From: Lineus longissimus
Taxonomy: Eukaryota; Nemertea; Pilidiophora; Heteronemertea; Lineidae
DNA: 64,000 nucleotides
Assembly: GCF_910592395.1 (NCBI RefSeq)
Contig: NC_088321.1
Coordinates: forward strand, 10,292,001 to 10,356,000
Direction: 5' to 3'
In this document: positions 1-10,132 of the stretch, piece after piece
Layout: the number at the start of each line of letters is the position of its first letter
Position numbering within the stretch: the stretch's first letter is position 1
The notes under the pieces: generated by a model
What the model saw: the letters and a program-made list of their open reading frames with translations, nothing else
What the model was told of the DNA's origin: nothing
Database searches by the model: none
Made by a program: the position numbers and the translations under genes

Positions 1-3000
1 GAGGGTAGCGCAAATCCTGGGAAGTTATCACCACTGCTGTCTCTTCTGCAGGAATCATCAATCTGCAAGAAAACGAGGTTTGATTAATACACAATCTGGC
101 TACTAGTATGTCGGCTATGTATAGCAACAGTGAATACAGAAAATCAATATATTAATAGGCTAAGCTCCTCCGAAGCCGAGCCGCGTCCATCCGACTCATC
201 GGTGCCCAATTGTTTAGTTACACTTAGTGTCTGCGCTGATGAATTATTTTAGCGATCGGCCGTTTCTTATTATGCTTTTTAGGGCAAAATAGGCCTGTTA
301 AGCTTGCAGCACACTGGACGCCAACTCCGGCGGCAAGGCGCGTTTTTTGCGGCAAGAGTCCTGAACGCCTGAAAAATCCGTAGTGTGCTACGGACGGCGT
401 CAGGCAAACGCCACTTGCCGCCACTTGCCGCCACTTGCCGCCAGATATCTAGCATGTTTGATTTTTGACGCCTGTAGCGGCGTCTGAACGCCAGTGAACG
501 CAAGAAGAATCCAGGTGTGCTACGGATCGCCGCCAGAGTTGGCGTCAACCAGCGTCAACGGCGAGGCTTTGGCCAATCAGCTTGCGTCTTGACGTCACAT
601 GATATCAAAATGGCAGCGCCCACGATTCTTGGAAGTGGTGGTAAAGACGCTACTGGACGCCAATTCTGAGTAGGTGTGCTATGAGCGCGATCCACTGCCG
701 CCAAATCTGGCGTCGAGCGGCGTTCAGTCGCGTTCAGTCTGACGCGCCTTGCCGCCGAAGTTGGCGTCCAGTGTGCTGCAAGCTTTAGGCCTCACTCCAC
801 AGTTTCATGAAATCCATCAGACGTGACGTCAAAACAGCGCCTCCTGCGACACACAAGGCAACCCCTAAATGGATGCTGGGAACAGACTACTGGCATTAGA
901 CCCCCCAAACCTGCACATTTTTATGGAGCCAGCTTTCTAGGGCTCTTTTAGTGCATTTGATTAGTTTCAATGCCTGAAGTGGAACTTGTTAAATTCCAAA
1001 CTTTTCAAGGATTTCCAAACTGCGTATGAACACTGATTGATACCATTGCTGCATAACTGCAGGCTCGCATGAACGAGTAAATTGCAATTGAAACTTCAGA
1101 ATACATAAATTTAGCATCAGCATAAATTTAGGTAGAATAGGATGCAGACCAAATTGTTCACATATTTTGTTTAAAAAATGCCTGTGTTACATGCCAGTTT
1201 ATTCTAGTGATTTAAAATCTTAATACTATCGCATCTAAAATCACCCAAAAGGAACAGTGGGTAAAACATCAATTTACTTGCCTTTGAGTCAGTTACACGT
1301 GTTTCTTCCATCAGGGACACAGAAACATCTCCATGACACTCGTTTACTGCAAATACAAAAAAAGAATGTAATCAGACGAGAACGGTTGTGAATAGTTTGG
1401 CAACCTTTCAACACTTTCAATATGATTTATAATAACTGGTAATATTTAGCATGCTCCAAGGAACTAAGCAGCTACCTTCTGATATTCATGAGTTTACTTG
1501 AGCTTGTACCCGAAAAAAACAACATCTAGCCTGCGGAGGGGGGGGGGTCTGGGCATAGCTCGAGGTGTTGTCGTTGGATCACTTACCATCTGTTTCATGC
1601 GTGTCATTAAGCAGGGTCACGTAAACGGGTGTGATATCAAACTGTCCATCTGCCCCACAGCCCGCAACAATGACTTCTATGTGAGAGATTGCTTCCTCAG
1701 CATTCTTGAAACGTAACAAACATGCTGCACCTAGTGGATCTTGAACGCCCTCTGAATTGCAGGCATGACTATCAAAATGACAATATTTTCCATCCGGGCA
1801 GTGCAGGAATGCACAACATTTATCACCGCATCTTATTACGAAACTACCGTCAGGTCTTTGTAATATTGCCGATTGCAATAAGGTTCGGATGTCGTATCCA
1901 TATATGGCATCATCACGATGCCCGATGCTTGCTTCAGCTGAAGTTCCATCCATTCCACAATATAATGTGTCTGGAAGTTCATCTAAATCCAACTTAGAAT
2001 TTCTGCGTAAGAACGGCCAACCCAATTTCTCTAGGGTTTTTGTGTGAGCTTGATCACCCTGTAGTAGAATATTATTGACGTCATTTGTAGTCCAATCATT
2101 CGGAGACTTTATGTATGAAGCTATTACGGCCATCACGCTGATGGTGGCGCACTGGGAACCAGCGGCATCATGACTGAATACATCCTCTGAGGCCTGATGG
2201 AAATCCCCGGGTATGAAGTCGTAATTCTGAAAGTGTACAAGGGCAGGGTGAAAAAAGGGTCCGTAAGTTTCAATCTCTCTCTACTTGACACAGGCATCAG
2301 AACAAAAATCTGTGGTACCAAGGTTAAGAAGGAGCTGATTAGCTATTTCATTGGTGAGGGCTGCACCTCCCAATCGCGAATGGTGGGGTATCAAAAATTG
2401 CATTATGACAAACCCATGGTACGGTTCTCTATAGCGATTAAACAATCGTGCATGTCTCGGAAGGCATCCTTTTGCTGGCAGCATGCAGGTGAACTGTTCC
2501 ATTGTTGGTATATTTGGAGGGAATCACGGGAAACTCACCGTTTTCACTTGAAGCTTGTTCCCTGTAGGCCAACATTCTCTGCTGGCTTGATATCCAAATA
2601 GATCAAAGACATTTCTGAAATTTGAAAGTAAAACTTAGTAAAAGGATTATAGCTCCGATATCTTCATACCCTCACAAAAGAAACACTAGGTATCAAAGAC
2701 TACGGAGTGGACTGAGGCAAAAGCCCCAGAAGAAAGACGAGAAGAAAATCATTCCTAGGGTAGCCACAATGACAGAACGAGTAGCCACTGATAAGCTGCA
2801 GCCTATTTATAGGAGACGGGCGGGGGACTGAAGGTGGAGACTTTCGAAAGGTGTCAGATTATTGTACTCACCTTGTCGGCTTTTGTCGCGATTCTTTCAC
2901 AGATGGTTCAAATGGTGCTGGAGGAGGACTTTCTGCAGATGGCACACTGAAAAGATGTTAATGACATGGATCATGTTTACATTGAACGTCATACGTTTAG

Positions 3001-6000
3001 ACCAAAACTACTACCGGTAGCCGACCAGGATATCTCAATATGATCCTCAGGTGTTTGTGATGAACATCTCAAATTTGACAATGACAGAACGAGTAGCCAC
3101 TGATAAGCTACAGCCTGTAGGAGACGGACGGGGGACTGAAGGTGGAGACTCTTGAAAGGTGTCAGATTATTGTACTCACCTTGTCGGCTTTTGTCGCGAT
3201 TCTTTCACAGATGGTTCAGATGGTGCTGGAGGAGGACTTTCTGCTGATGGCACACTGAAAAGATGTTAATGACATGGATCATGTTTACATCGAACGTCAT
3301 ACGTTTAGACCAAAACTACTACCGGTAGCCGACCAGGATATCTCAATATGATCCTCAGGTGTTTGTGATGAACATCTCAAATTTGACAATGACAGAACGA
3401 GTAGCCACTGATAAGCTACAGCCTGTAGGAGACGGACGGGGGACTGAAGGTGGAGACTCTTGAAAGGTGTCAGATTATTGTACTCACCTTGTCGGCTTTT
3501 GTCGCGATTCTTTCACAGATGGTTCAGATGGTGCTGGAGGAGGACTTTCTGCTGATGGCACACTGAAAAGATGTTAATGACATGGATCATGTTTACATCG
3601 AACGTCATACGTTTAGACCAAAACTACTACCGGTAGCCGACCAGGATATCTCAATATGATCCTCAGGTGTTTGTGATGAACATCTCAAATTTGATAATGA
3701 CAGAACGAGTAGCCACTGATAAGCTACAGCCTGTAGGAGACGGACGGGGGACTGAAGGTGGAGACTCTTGAAAGGTGTCAGATTATTGTACTCACCTTGT
3801 CGGCTTTTGTCGCGATTCTTTCACAGATGGTTCAGATGGTGCTGGAGGAGGACTTTCTGCTGATGGCACACTGAAAAGATGTTAATGACATGGATCATGT
3901 TTACATTGAACGTCATATAAGCTTCACATCTGCATTTCAACAAACGTTTGTACCAAAACTACTACCAGTAGGAATACCAGGATGTCTCAATAGGCCTATC
4001 ATCCACTAATTCTACATCTTGACCACCAAGGTTCTGCATCTTAATACCAAGATTTAAAGGGGTTTTATAATACTGCGTGGCTATGTTTAAAGGCAGTAAA
4101 GACCATGAGGTTCAGGAAGCTAATTCTAGGGAAATGGCGCAGGAGGTTGATTTATGCGTTCCTTAAAAAGACTCTAGCGTAAAGACATGAAAGGTTACTG
4201 CACCAAACCTACTCCCCTCTCCGTCGCATTATTCGTCTGATCAAAAAATATCCATCAACTGGTGTCAGTGGTTTTGGTCCGGAGGTTGTGGAGGGGGACA
4301 CCATATATTTATATACATGTAATCCGAATTCCACATTACCAGCTATTGCGGGCCTAGCACACTCTGTTTTGAATAGAGGGAGACTCCATCATTCCTATTG
4401 TTTGAGATTGGAAAGGTGTGAATTAATCTGGCAATTAGCCTCCTGTGCATTATTGCATACAAACACTAAAATGTTTGGTTTTTGCTGATTTAGGGTCAAA
4501 TAAATCAGCCAAAAGTTTTGAAAGCTTCACAAATGATTGTTGCAAGGAAGTACTTTATGATAGTTTGCGAAATTTTGATTAATTCTAGGTGGAAAGTAAT
4601 ATTTTTCGCATATTTGTTGGGAAAAAAATTGAAAATCCTCCAATTTTCAACCCCCCTATGGACACTATGAATTTTTCTCCAATAAAGCTGAAATCTTGGG
4701 AATATAATCCTAAGAGTTATATCAACCACGTCTGAAGTCGGGAGTTTGTATCAAATGTATAGTTTCGGAGCTAGCGCAGCTAGAAAAGCCCCCAAAACCC
4801 ACTTTCTCAGGAATTTACACTACGGGCTACGAGTGAAGCATTACAGATTTACCAAAATTTTCCACCTATAGATGGACACATCGAATTTCCATCCAAATCA
4901 CTCCAAATTTTGCCAGTAAATACCTAGACATATATAGAATTATGTCAGAAGTCGGGAGTTGGGATTATTTTTACACCCCGCCCAAAAAGCCAACTTTATT
5001 GATATTTCCTATACATTTTCCATTAGGCTTGCCAGGACCAATTAAGCAGGTGCACTAATTGGCTTGATTGGCTAGGCCCGCAATAGCTGGTAATGAACAA
5101 TTATAGTATTAAAGTTATCTAAAGTTACAGCCTCAGACCGACCTCTCGCTTTGACATTTAAAGGGAGAAATTGCTGAGGTATTAAATCATGATGCTGTGA
5201 ACTTCCTGCTATATGCTTGGCTGACCCCCACACTGCAAGAAACCCCTTTATGATGTTGTGCGAAATCAGTTAGTCAAGCGGCGCTTGGCAGGAACTTAAA
5301 GAGCATTTATTATTAACCTTTTCATTGCATGAGACCACCATCATGACCATTAGGATAGAGTTGGCACACACTAAATCCAGCCTGACTTCACCGTTTAAAC
5401 AATATTTGCAATTATTATTCGTTTCAACCAATATATTTATCCAGTCCAGGTTTTGTACCTAACCAACTTATTTCTCATGTTACAAATCTCATTACTTACT
5501 TTACATATTTCATTACCTGATTTCTTTTTTAATTTGTGAAACTTGGTATTTATGGCGTCTGTAGATAAATCTACATAGCGGTATATGCTGAAGTTTTCAT
5601 TTGGCACATGTTCCCGCAATCGGAAAAGTTCATTTTTTATATCGGCCTTTCCAACTATTGGTCACACCCTACATGTACCAAGTATACCATAAACCGAATC
5701 CCAATCTAAAACTCGTTAGACACATCCAGCCTCATAGAATCAAAATCACAAGATTATAAACCTCCAGCTAAAATATTTCTCAAACAGGTGTAGAAGTTTA
5801 AAATGTCCTAGGATAAAATGTCCGGAAACAAAGGATTCTATTATGCGCTGAGCTATTGACAGCCATGGCCTCTATAGAACTATATGCCATAATCTGTTCG
5901 AATACAATAGGCCCGGACACTTTTTCCAGGGGGGACACTTTCTACTTTTACACCGGCCCTCACAGAATCATCGCGACACGTCAGATTGCCTCTAGACATG

Positions 6001-7301
6001 CTATACGGGGGGGGGGGGGGGGGGGCAAAAATAGCACTTCCATGACCAATATTATACAGTAAGTTTCTGAAAATCTAAACAATAAAGTAACTTTCACTGA
6101 AATTAATAATGTTGATATGAACACTCTAAGTAAAAGCATGATTGCGCCTTGGAGGGCTCTGAAGTTAGGGGAGTCCGTTATGCCCCCCCCCCCCCCAGGC
6201 CTACATGTGACGTCAAATTTACTTTTGGTGAGATGATAATATAATTAGGATATGGTTTCGTACTTACCTTTCAATTAGATCAAGAGCACTTGGTCGACGG
6301 AGAGGGTTTAGCACGGTGCACAGCAGTTGTGCCTTTCTTATGGCACTCCATTTGGTCTTTTGCATTGCGGCATATTTTGGCGACGGCTGAGGTCTCATTC
6401 CATTTCTAATCCTGTCGCAAATAAACTTTTGGAATGTTGCAGGAGTGACGATGCCTTGTTCCTTGACCTCACGCATATCCCTGGCGAACGGCACTTTGAT
6501 ATCGGGATTAATTAAGTTATAAATGGTCATCCCCAAAGCCCAAATGTCAATTCTTTTTAAGTCATCTAGGGACGCAGTAGCGAGTCTATCCTCCTCCAGA
6601 AGAATTTCCGGTGCCATGTACGGTACAGACCCTCGGAACACATTTTGGGTTGTGGCCCTCAAAAGTGTCCGAGTCTGAACAATGTTGGAACGACCAAGTC
6701 CAAAGTCGGTCAACTTGCAAGTGATTGGCTCTGAAGTATAAACTTGAGCAAATTCTGTCGTGGTTGGATCTAGTAAGCAGTAATGTTGATTTGACACCAA
6801 GATGTTCTGCGGCTTGATGTCCCGGTGCACAGTGCCTTTTTGGTGAAGAAATGCCAAACCTTCACACATCTGTCGGAACACTAGAGGAAAGAGATCCAAT
6901 ATTTCATCGCAATTTTCAAATGAGTCAACCAATTTCACCCATTGCAAGAGATTGTGAACCTTATTTGGTAGGCCAAGAGGACTAAAATCAAAACATTCAT
7001 AGTCCATCATTAAAGCGAGCGGACGAGAAGAGATGGCTCGGAATCGACTGATGTATTTGTGGTTGATAGAATGAAGAAGTGTTGCTTTCTTAACAAGATT
7101 CCTCTCTTCCTCAGCGTCTTCATCTAACAGTCGTTTCACGACAACTATTTCATTTCCGTATCGGGCTCTCACAACCGCCCCAAATGCCCCACGTCCGATT
7201 TCTTCCTGATTAGACAAACCATCCCACTCGAACTGGGGAAGTCCACAATAGTCTGCTTTCCTCCGCTTCGAAACACAAAATTTTGGAATTTTGAAGGCCA
7301 T
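1..7301 (-). CDS. Kinase / proline-rich repeat / papain-fold peptidase-like fusion gene (3' end outside window)
   Basis: Nine exons can be read on the minus strand: 6268-7301 (ATG at 7301, TGTCATGG context), 3796-3870, 3488-3562, 3180-3254, 2872-2946, 2539-2614, 1587-2226, 1282-1346 and 62-1 (cut by the window edge). Intron phases match at every junction: kinase exon 2; 75-nt exons 2 to 2; then 2 to 0, 0 to 1, 1 to 0, 0. Donors are GTAAGT or GTGAG type, except GCAAGT after the 1282-1346 exon. Residues 1-344 form a protein kinase, about 345-444 are four 25-residue proline/serine-rich repeats, and about 471-683 are a cysteine-peptidase-like domain with Cys496 in GSQC and FDSHA (Asp622, His624). 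The visible part is about 725 residues. That kinase and peptidase belong to one protein is inferred from phase and continuity, not from a transcript. The alternative is two adjacent genes, but the kinase exon ends at a strong donor with no stop codon, and the peptidase side has no start codon of its own. Confidence 0.7.
301..784. mobile_element. Non-autonomous PIF/Harbinger-like MITE with TTA target duplication
   Basis: The ends are inverted repeats of about 42 bp with one mismatch: AGCTTGCAGCACACTGGACG at 301 and its reverse complement ending at 784. TTA flanks both sides (298-300 and 785-787), the 3-bp TWA duplication typical of PIF/Harbinger elements. The interior (484 bp in total) is built of GCCGCC, GGCGTC and TGTGCTACGGA motifs in both orientations, including a short direct repeat of CGCCACTTGC near 408-442. 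It has no coding capacity. Its termini do not match those of the autonomous Harbinger at 32236-36352, so a different transposase must have moved it. It lies in the last visible intron of the fusion gene. Confidence 0.75.
1587..2226 (-). CDS. Exon of the fusion gene: papain-fold (C76/OTU-like) cysteine peptidase-like domain
   Basis: This 640-nt exon (acceptor CACTTTCAG, donor GTAAGT, phase 0 to 1) reads through without a stop. It starts with a segment containing PGDFHQ and then AAGSQC, the shape of a nucleophile Cys (codon 2149-2151) at the start of a helix. About 126 residues later comes a strand with FDSHA (Asp 1771-1773, His 1765-1767). Cys then Asp-x-His in this order, with a WTTNDVNNIL stretch and a later LLRF strand, resembles the papain-fold domains related to peptidase C76 and OTU that occur in uncharacterised invertebrate proteins and some transposons. 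Such domains often cut ubiquitin or ubiquitin-like proteins. The assignment rests on motif pattern only and could be wrong at family level. The next exons (1282-1346 and 62-1) add a short tail with no recognisable domain. Confidence 0.6.
2769..3925 (-). repeat. 308-bp tandem duplication, each unit carrying one 75-nt coding exon (about 3.8 copies)
   Basis: The sequence ATGACAGAACGAG recurs at 2769, 3081, 3389 and 3697, so the period is 308 bp (312 for the first). Each unit contains, on the minus strand, a TTTTCAG acceptor, a 75-nt open exon and a GTGAGT donor: 2872-2946, 3180-3254, 3488-3562 and 3796-3870. The exon is phase 2 at both ends and a multiple of three, so any number of copies keeps the frame. 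It codes for 25 residues rich in Pro, Ser and Glu and ending in QKPT. The exons of copies 2, 3 and 4 agree in sequence. Copy 1 differs by a Ser to Phe change and silent sites. The near-identity of units points to recent unequal crossing-over. Confidence 0.88.
4334..5095. mobile_element. 762-bp TIR element (possible TA-type MITE) in the kinase-gene intron
   Basis: A perfect 25-bp inverted repeat, starting CATTACCAGCTATTGCGGGC at 4334 and ending at 5095 in reverse complement, bounds a 762-bp AT-rich segment. If the element proper begins at CCAGC, a TA dinucleotide flanks both ends, as in Tc1/mariner insertions. The interior holds two diverged copies of a segment ending in GAAGTCGGGAGTT (near 4735 and 4958). 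No transposase is coded. The superfamily assignment is tentative because the target duplication is short. Confidence 0.55.
6268..7301 (-). CDS. Exon 1 of the fusion gene: Ser/Thr protein kinase domain
   Basis: A single 1034-nt exon codes for a whole eukaryotic protein kinase domain. The glycine loop is IGRGAFGAVV (Gly36, Gly38, Gly41), the ATP-binding Lys is in VVVK (Lys56), the catalytic loop is VHRDIKPQN (His159, Asp161), the metal-binding DFG is at 199-201 and PYMAPE at 228-232. All catalytic residues are present, so activity is expected. RDIKPQN predicts Ser/Thr rather than Tyr specificity; I cannot place it in a named family. An insert of about 20 residues lies between the catalytic loop and DFG. 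The exon ends in a GTAAGT donor in phase 2 right after the end of the kinase fold, so the protein must continue downstream. Kinase activity is family knowledge applied to visible motifs; substrate and pathway are unknown. Confidence 0.88.
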
Positions 7302-9300
7302 GACAGCCAGACCCCGTTAGCGAAAGATGAGCAAAATAGGAGGAATGCCTCTCAGCTGGATGTTTATAATAGATCAGATAAGCTGATTGATTGCACTCCA
7401 AGGCCTTCCTCCTTGACATCTGCTATTGCACTACAGACACCACCTGCTTGGTGCAATATGGGTATTGTGGATTAGTGGATTAGATCGAATGCACTCAATG
7501 TGTTGCTGAATTCCTGCCATGAATTGTTATATAATGTTATATAATGATGAGTCATGGATTGGTCAAGGAACAGTTGCTGTATATCTTCAATGATTTTGAT
7601 GCGGAGAAGCAGTGTATGCTTCTGCATTGGTTTCTATCTGATGTCCATGAAATTTGGTTCAAATACTGTAAGGCAGAGATGATGAAACAAGTATTCATCA
7701 TCATATTCATGAAGGAGTCTGTCATGAAAGAACTGAAAACCTGATAGTGATAGTGACTTCAAGATGACCGAGGATGACTATCATAAGGCCAGAGTTCTCA
7801 CTCCCGTCTACCCCTGCCCCTGGCCTTCTACCCACTTTCTGTGTGTTAACAGAACAGGTAAAGATGAAACAGCATGCTTCATGCTAAACTGGACATCACA
7901 TGATAGGCAGTATATCCACACCTGATGCCATTGCAATTTTTTTAGCTTAAGTTGAAATTGGACGGATAGCTCTGACCTGGCTACAGGGAGTCTGTGTCAG
8001 TAAGTAGGCCACGCAATAGCATACATTGTATAGGCCGTAGGAATGTGTACTATTTTCAAGTTAGGTCGAGATAGAGGCAAGGCTGTAATATTGGCTCTTT
8101 TATAGACTAGACCACTCTATCACAGGATAAATGTACTGGGATATTTGAATATTGTATGGCAAACGCTTCGTCACAGTGTGCTTGAAACTGAAATGGAACA
8201 GGAATATAGCATGGAATCTGTCATGGGTTTGTGGAGCCGGATATAGTGGTGACGCAAAGGCATGAACTGTTATAGACACCCTTGGGATTTCACTAAAATT
8301 TCTGACGGGAACTGACGTTCCAAAAGTTGAATGTCCGGGGAACAAATGATTATTTTATATATCTTTATCTCTAACCCCCTGAAAGCCATAAACTTCCAGG
8401 GGTACTGTTTCCGTAGCCTCCGCCCATACGCAAGTGTCCGGAACCTGAGCAATGTCAAAACATTAAAGCTAAGTGTAGACGCCCCCTCACATACACACAT
8501 ATAGAAGAAGAAAATGCTGTGACTAAGTTAATTTTTGTTTTTAAAGTAGCCCGCAAAAACCAAAAATTTAAATCTCGTTTATTATCGCTGCTACGAGATA
8601 TTCCCTTTAACAACACTACATTTTACGCAGCAGCATGGCTTGACCATTTAGGAGAATGGTCCTGAGGGGTTAAAAGTCGTTTCAAAAGTTCAGCCAACAT
8701 AACCACAAAGCAAACACATAAAAGTTACACCGTTGACCATTACTAAATCAACATCTTGTCAGCTTATATATAGCCTAGGTAACACGTGCTGTGGCAAGCA
8801 GTCAGCCAGATATGCCAGAGGCGATTAGACTATCTGTGATTACACCTGATTACCCCAATACCAACATCATCGGGCAACTCAGAGAGAAAAGTGAACCTCA
8901 AGGCATCAATGCATTTGCCTTTGCAACCTGAGGTTCGCTTTTTGACCTTTCCTATCGGCTGTAATGACATGTTTAAACCAGTCTAATTAAAAAAACTATG
9001 AAAAAAAAGAAATGTTTTTTTCACATAGGCCTACTATAAACAAACAGTCCGAAAAAGCAGTTATGCATCCTGCACCAATGCAGACACACAGGGGGTTAAA
9101 CTAGAATTAAAGAGGTTGAATAGCGCCTCCAGAGGCAAGCAACAGCGCCACCCGTAGCAGAAATAGAACTGCTTAGTGACGTCATGGTTTCCATATACGG
9201 CATCTCATTTGCATATTTTTACAACCTTATTTACTACGAGTTATAAATATGCCAGTAGCACGTGGATCATGCCGGGCGGCGCTGTCAGGTGTTTCCACAT
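7302..9300. other. Intergenic, no gene recognised
   Basis: Between the kinase start codon and the palindromic array I find only short open frames without domain signal or consistent splice sites. The promoter of the kinase-peptidase gene should lie in the first few hundred bases, but no decisive core element is visible. Confidence 0.5.
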
Positions 9301-9302
9301 TT

Positions 9303-9860
9303 CAGTTTGGAATTGGGTCTTAGTTTTGTACCTCGGGGGATCTTAGTTTTGTACGTACAAAACTAAGATCCCCTGATGTACAAAACTAAGACTCTGATAT
9401 TTTTCTTCAAAATTTTAGTTTGGAATTGGGTCTTAGTTTTGTACCTCGGGGGATCTTAGTTTTGTACGTACAAAACTAAGATCCCCTGATGTACAAAACT
9501 AAGACTCTGATATTTTTCTTCAAAATTTCAGTTTGGGATTGGGTCTTAGTTTTGTACCTCGGGGGATCTTAGTTTTGTACGTACAAAACTAAGATCCCCT
9601 GATGTACAAAACTAAGACTCTGATATTTTTCTTCAAAATTTCAGTTTGGAATTGGGTCTTAGTTTTGTACCTCGGGGGATCTTAGTTTTGTACGTACAAA
9701 ACTAAGATCCCCTGATGTACAAAACTAAGACTCTGATATTTTTCTTGGCCTCCCCGGGTCTTAGTTTTGTACCTCGGGATCTTAGTTTTGTACCTGGGTC
9801 TTAGTTTTGTACTTCGGGGGATCTTAGGTCTTAGGTCTTATGTCTTAGGTCTTGGTTTTG
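9303..9860. repeat. 113-bp palindromic tandem array (4 units) with degenerate tail
   Basis: AGTTTGG(A/G)ATTGGGTCTT recurs at 9304, 9417, 9530 and 9643, an exact 113-bp period. Each unit contains a nested palindrome centred on GTACGTAC: GATCTTAGTTTTGTAC followed at once by its reverse complement, with outer GGGTCTTAGTTTTGTAC and GTACAAAACTAAGACTC arms. After 9745 only the left arm is repeated (GGGTCTTAGTTTTGTAC), decaying into GGTCTTAGGTCTTATGTCTT and ending ...TTTTGTATACACCCC. Long hairpins are predicted in single-stranded DNA or RNA. It sits just upstream of the zinc-finger gene. Confidence 0.9.
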
Positions 9861-9889
9861 TATACACCCCCCTCCCCCCCCCCATCAAA

Positions 9890-9989
9890 ATGGCATACCC
9901 TCAACCTCAAAACGAATCTCGGCGGAAACCCTGCATACTCCAGTTTGACTGGGATCAAATCCAAGACCTAAGGTCACCTAAAGAGGTGG
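9890..9989 (+). CDS. Possible first coding exon of the zinc-finger gene
   Basis: An ATG at 9890 (AAAATGG context) opens 33 codons, with residues such as PCILQFDWDQIQDL, up to GTGG followed by GTGTCA at 9990. Ending there gives phase 1, which fits the TTTCAG acceptor at 10132 and the open frame running from 10133 into the zinc-finger ORF. The donor GTGTCA is weak. A stronger-looking donor at 9986 (GAG then GTGGGT) would give the wrong phase. It begins about 30 bp beyond the palindromic array. This exon is an inference and the gene could instead start at 10186. Confidence 0.3.
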
Positions 9990-10132
9990 GTGTCAGGTTG
10001 TGACGCCAGACGGGTGAGGACGTGCATCAAAATTAACCACCGAGATCAAATCAGTGTGGCAACAAAACAGGACGACCCGCCTGGGAATCACCTATTGATC
10101 CCTGATGTAATAATTCTTACATTGAATTTCAG

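Noticed and set aside
2281-2502. Minus-strand 73-codon open frame within the fusion gene
   Set aside because: Including it would break the phase between the 2539-2614 and 1587-2226 exons, which join directly without it.
9303-9860. CRISPR-like regular repeats
   Set aside because: The units are contiguous tandem copies without unique spacers, in an animal genome.
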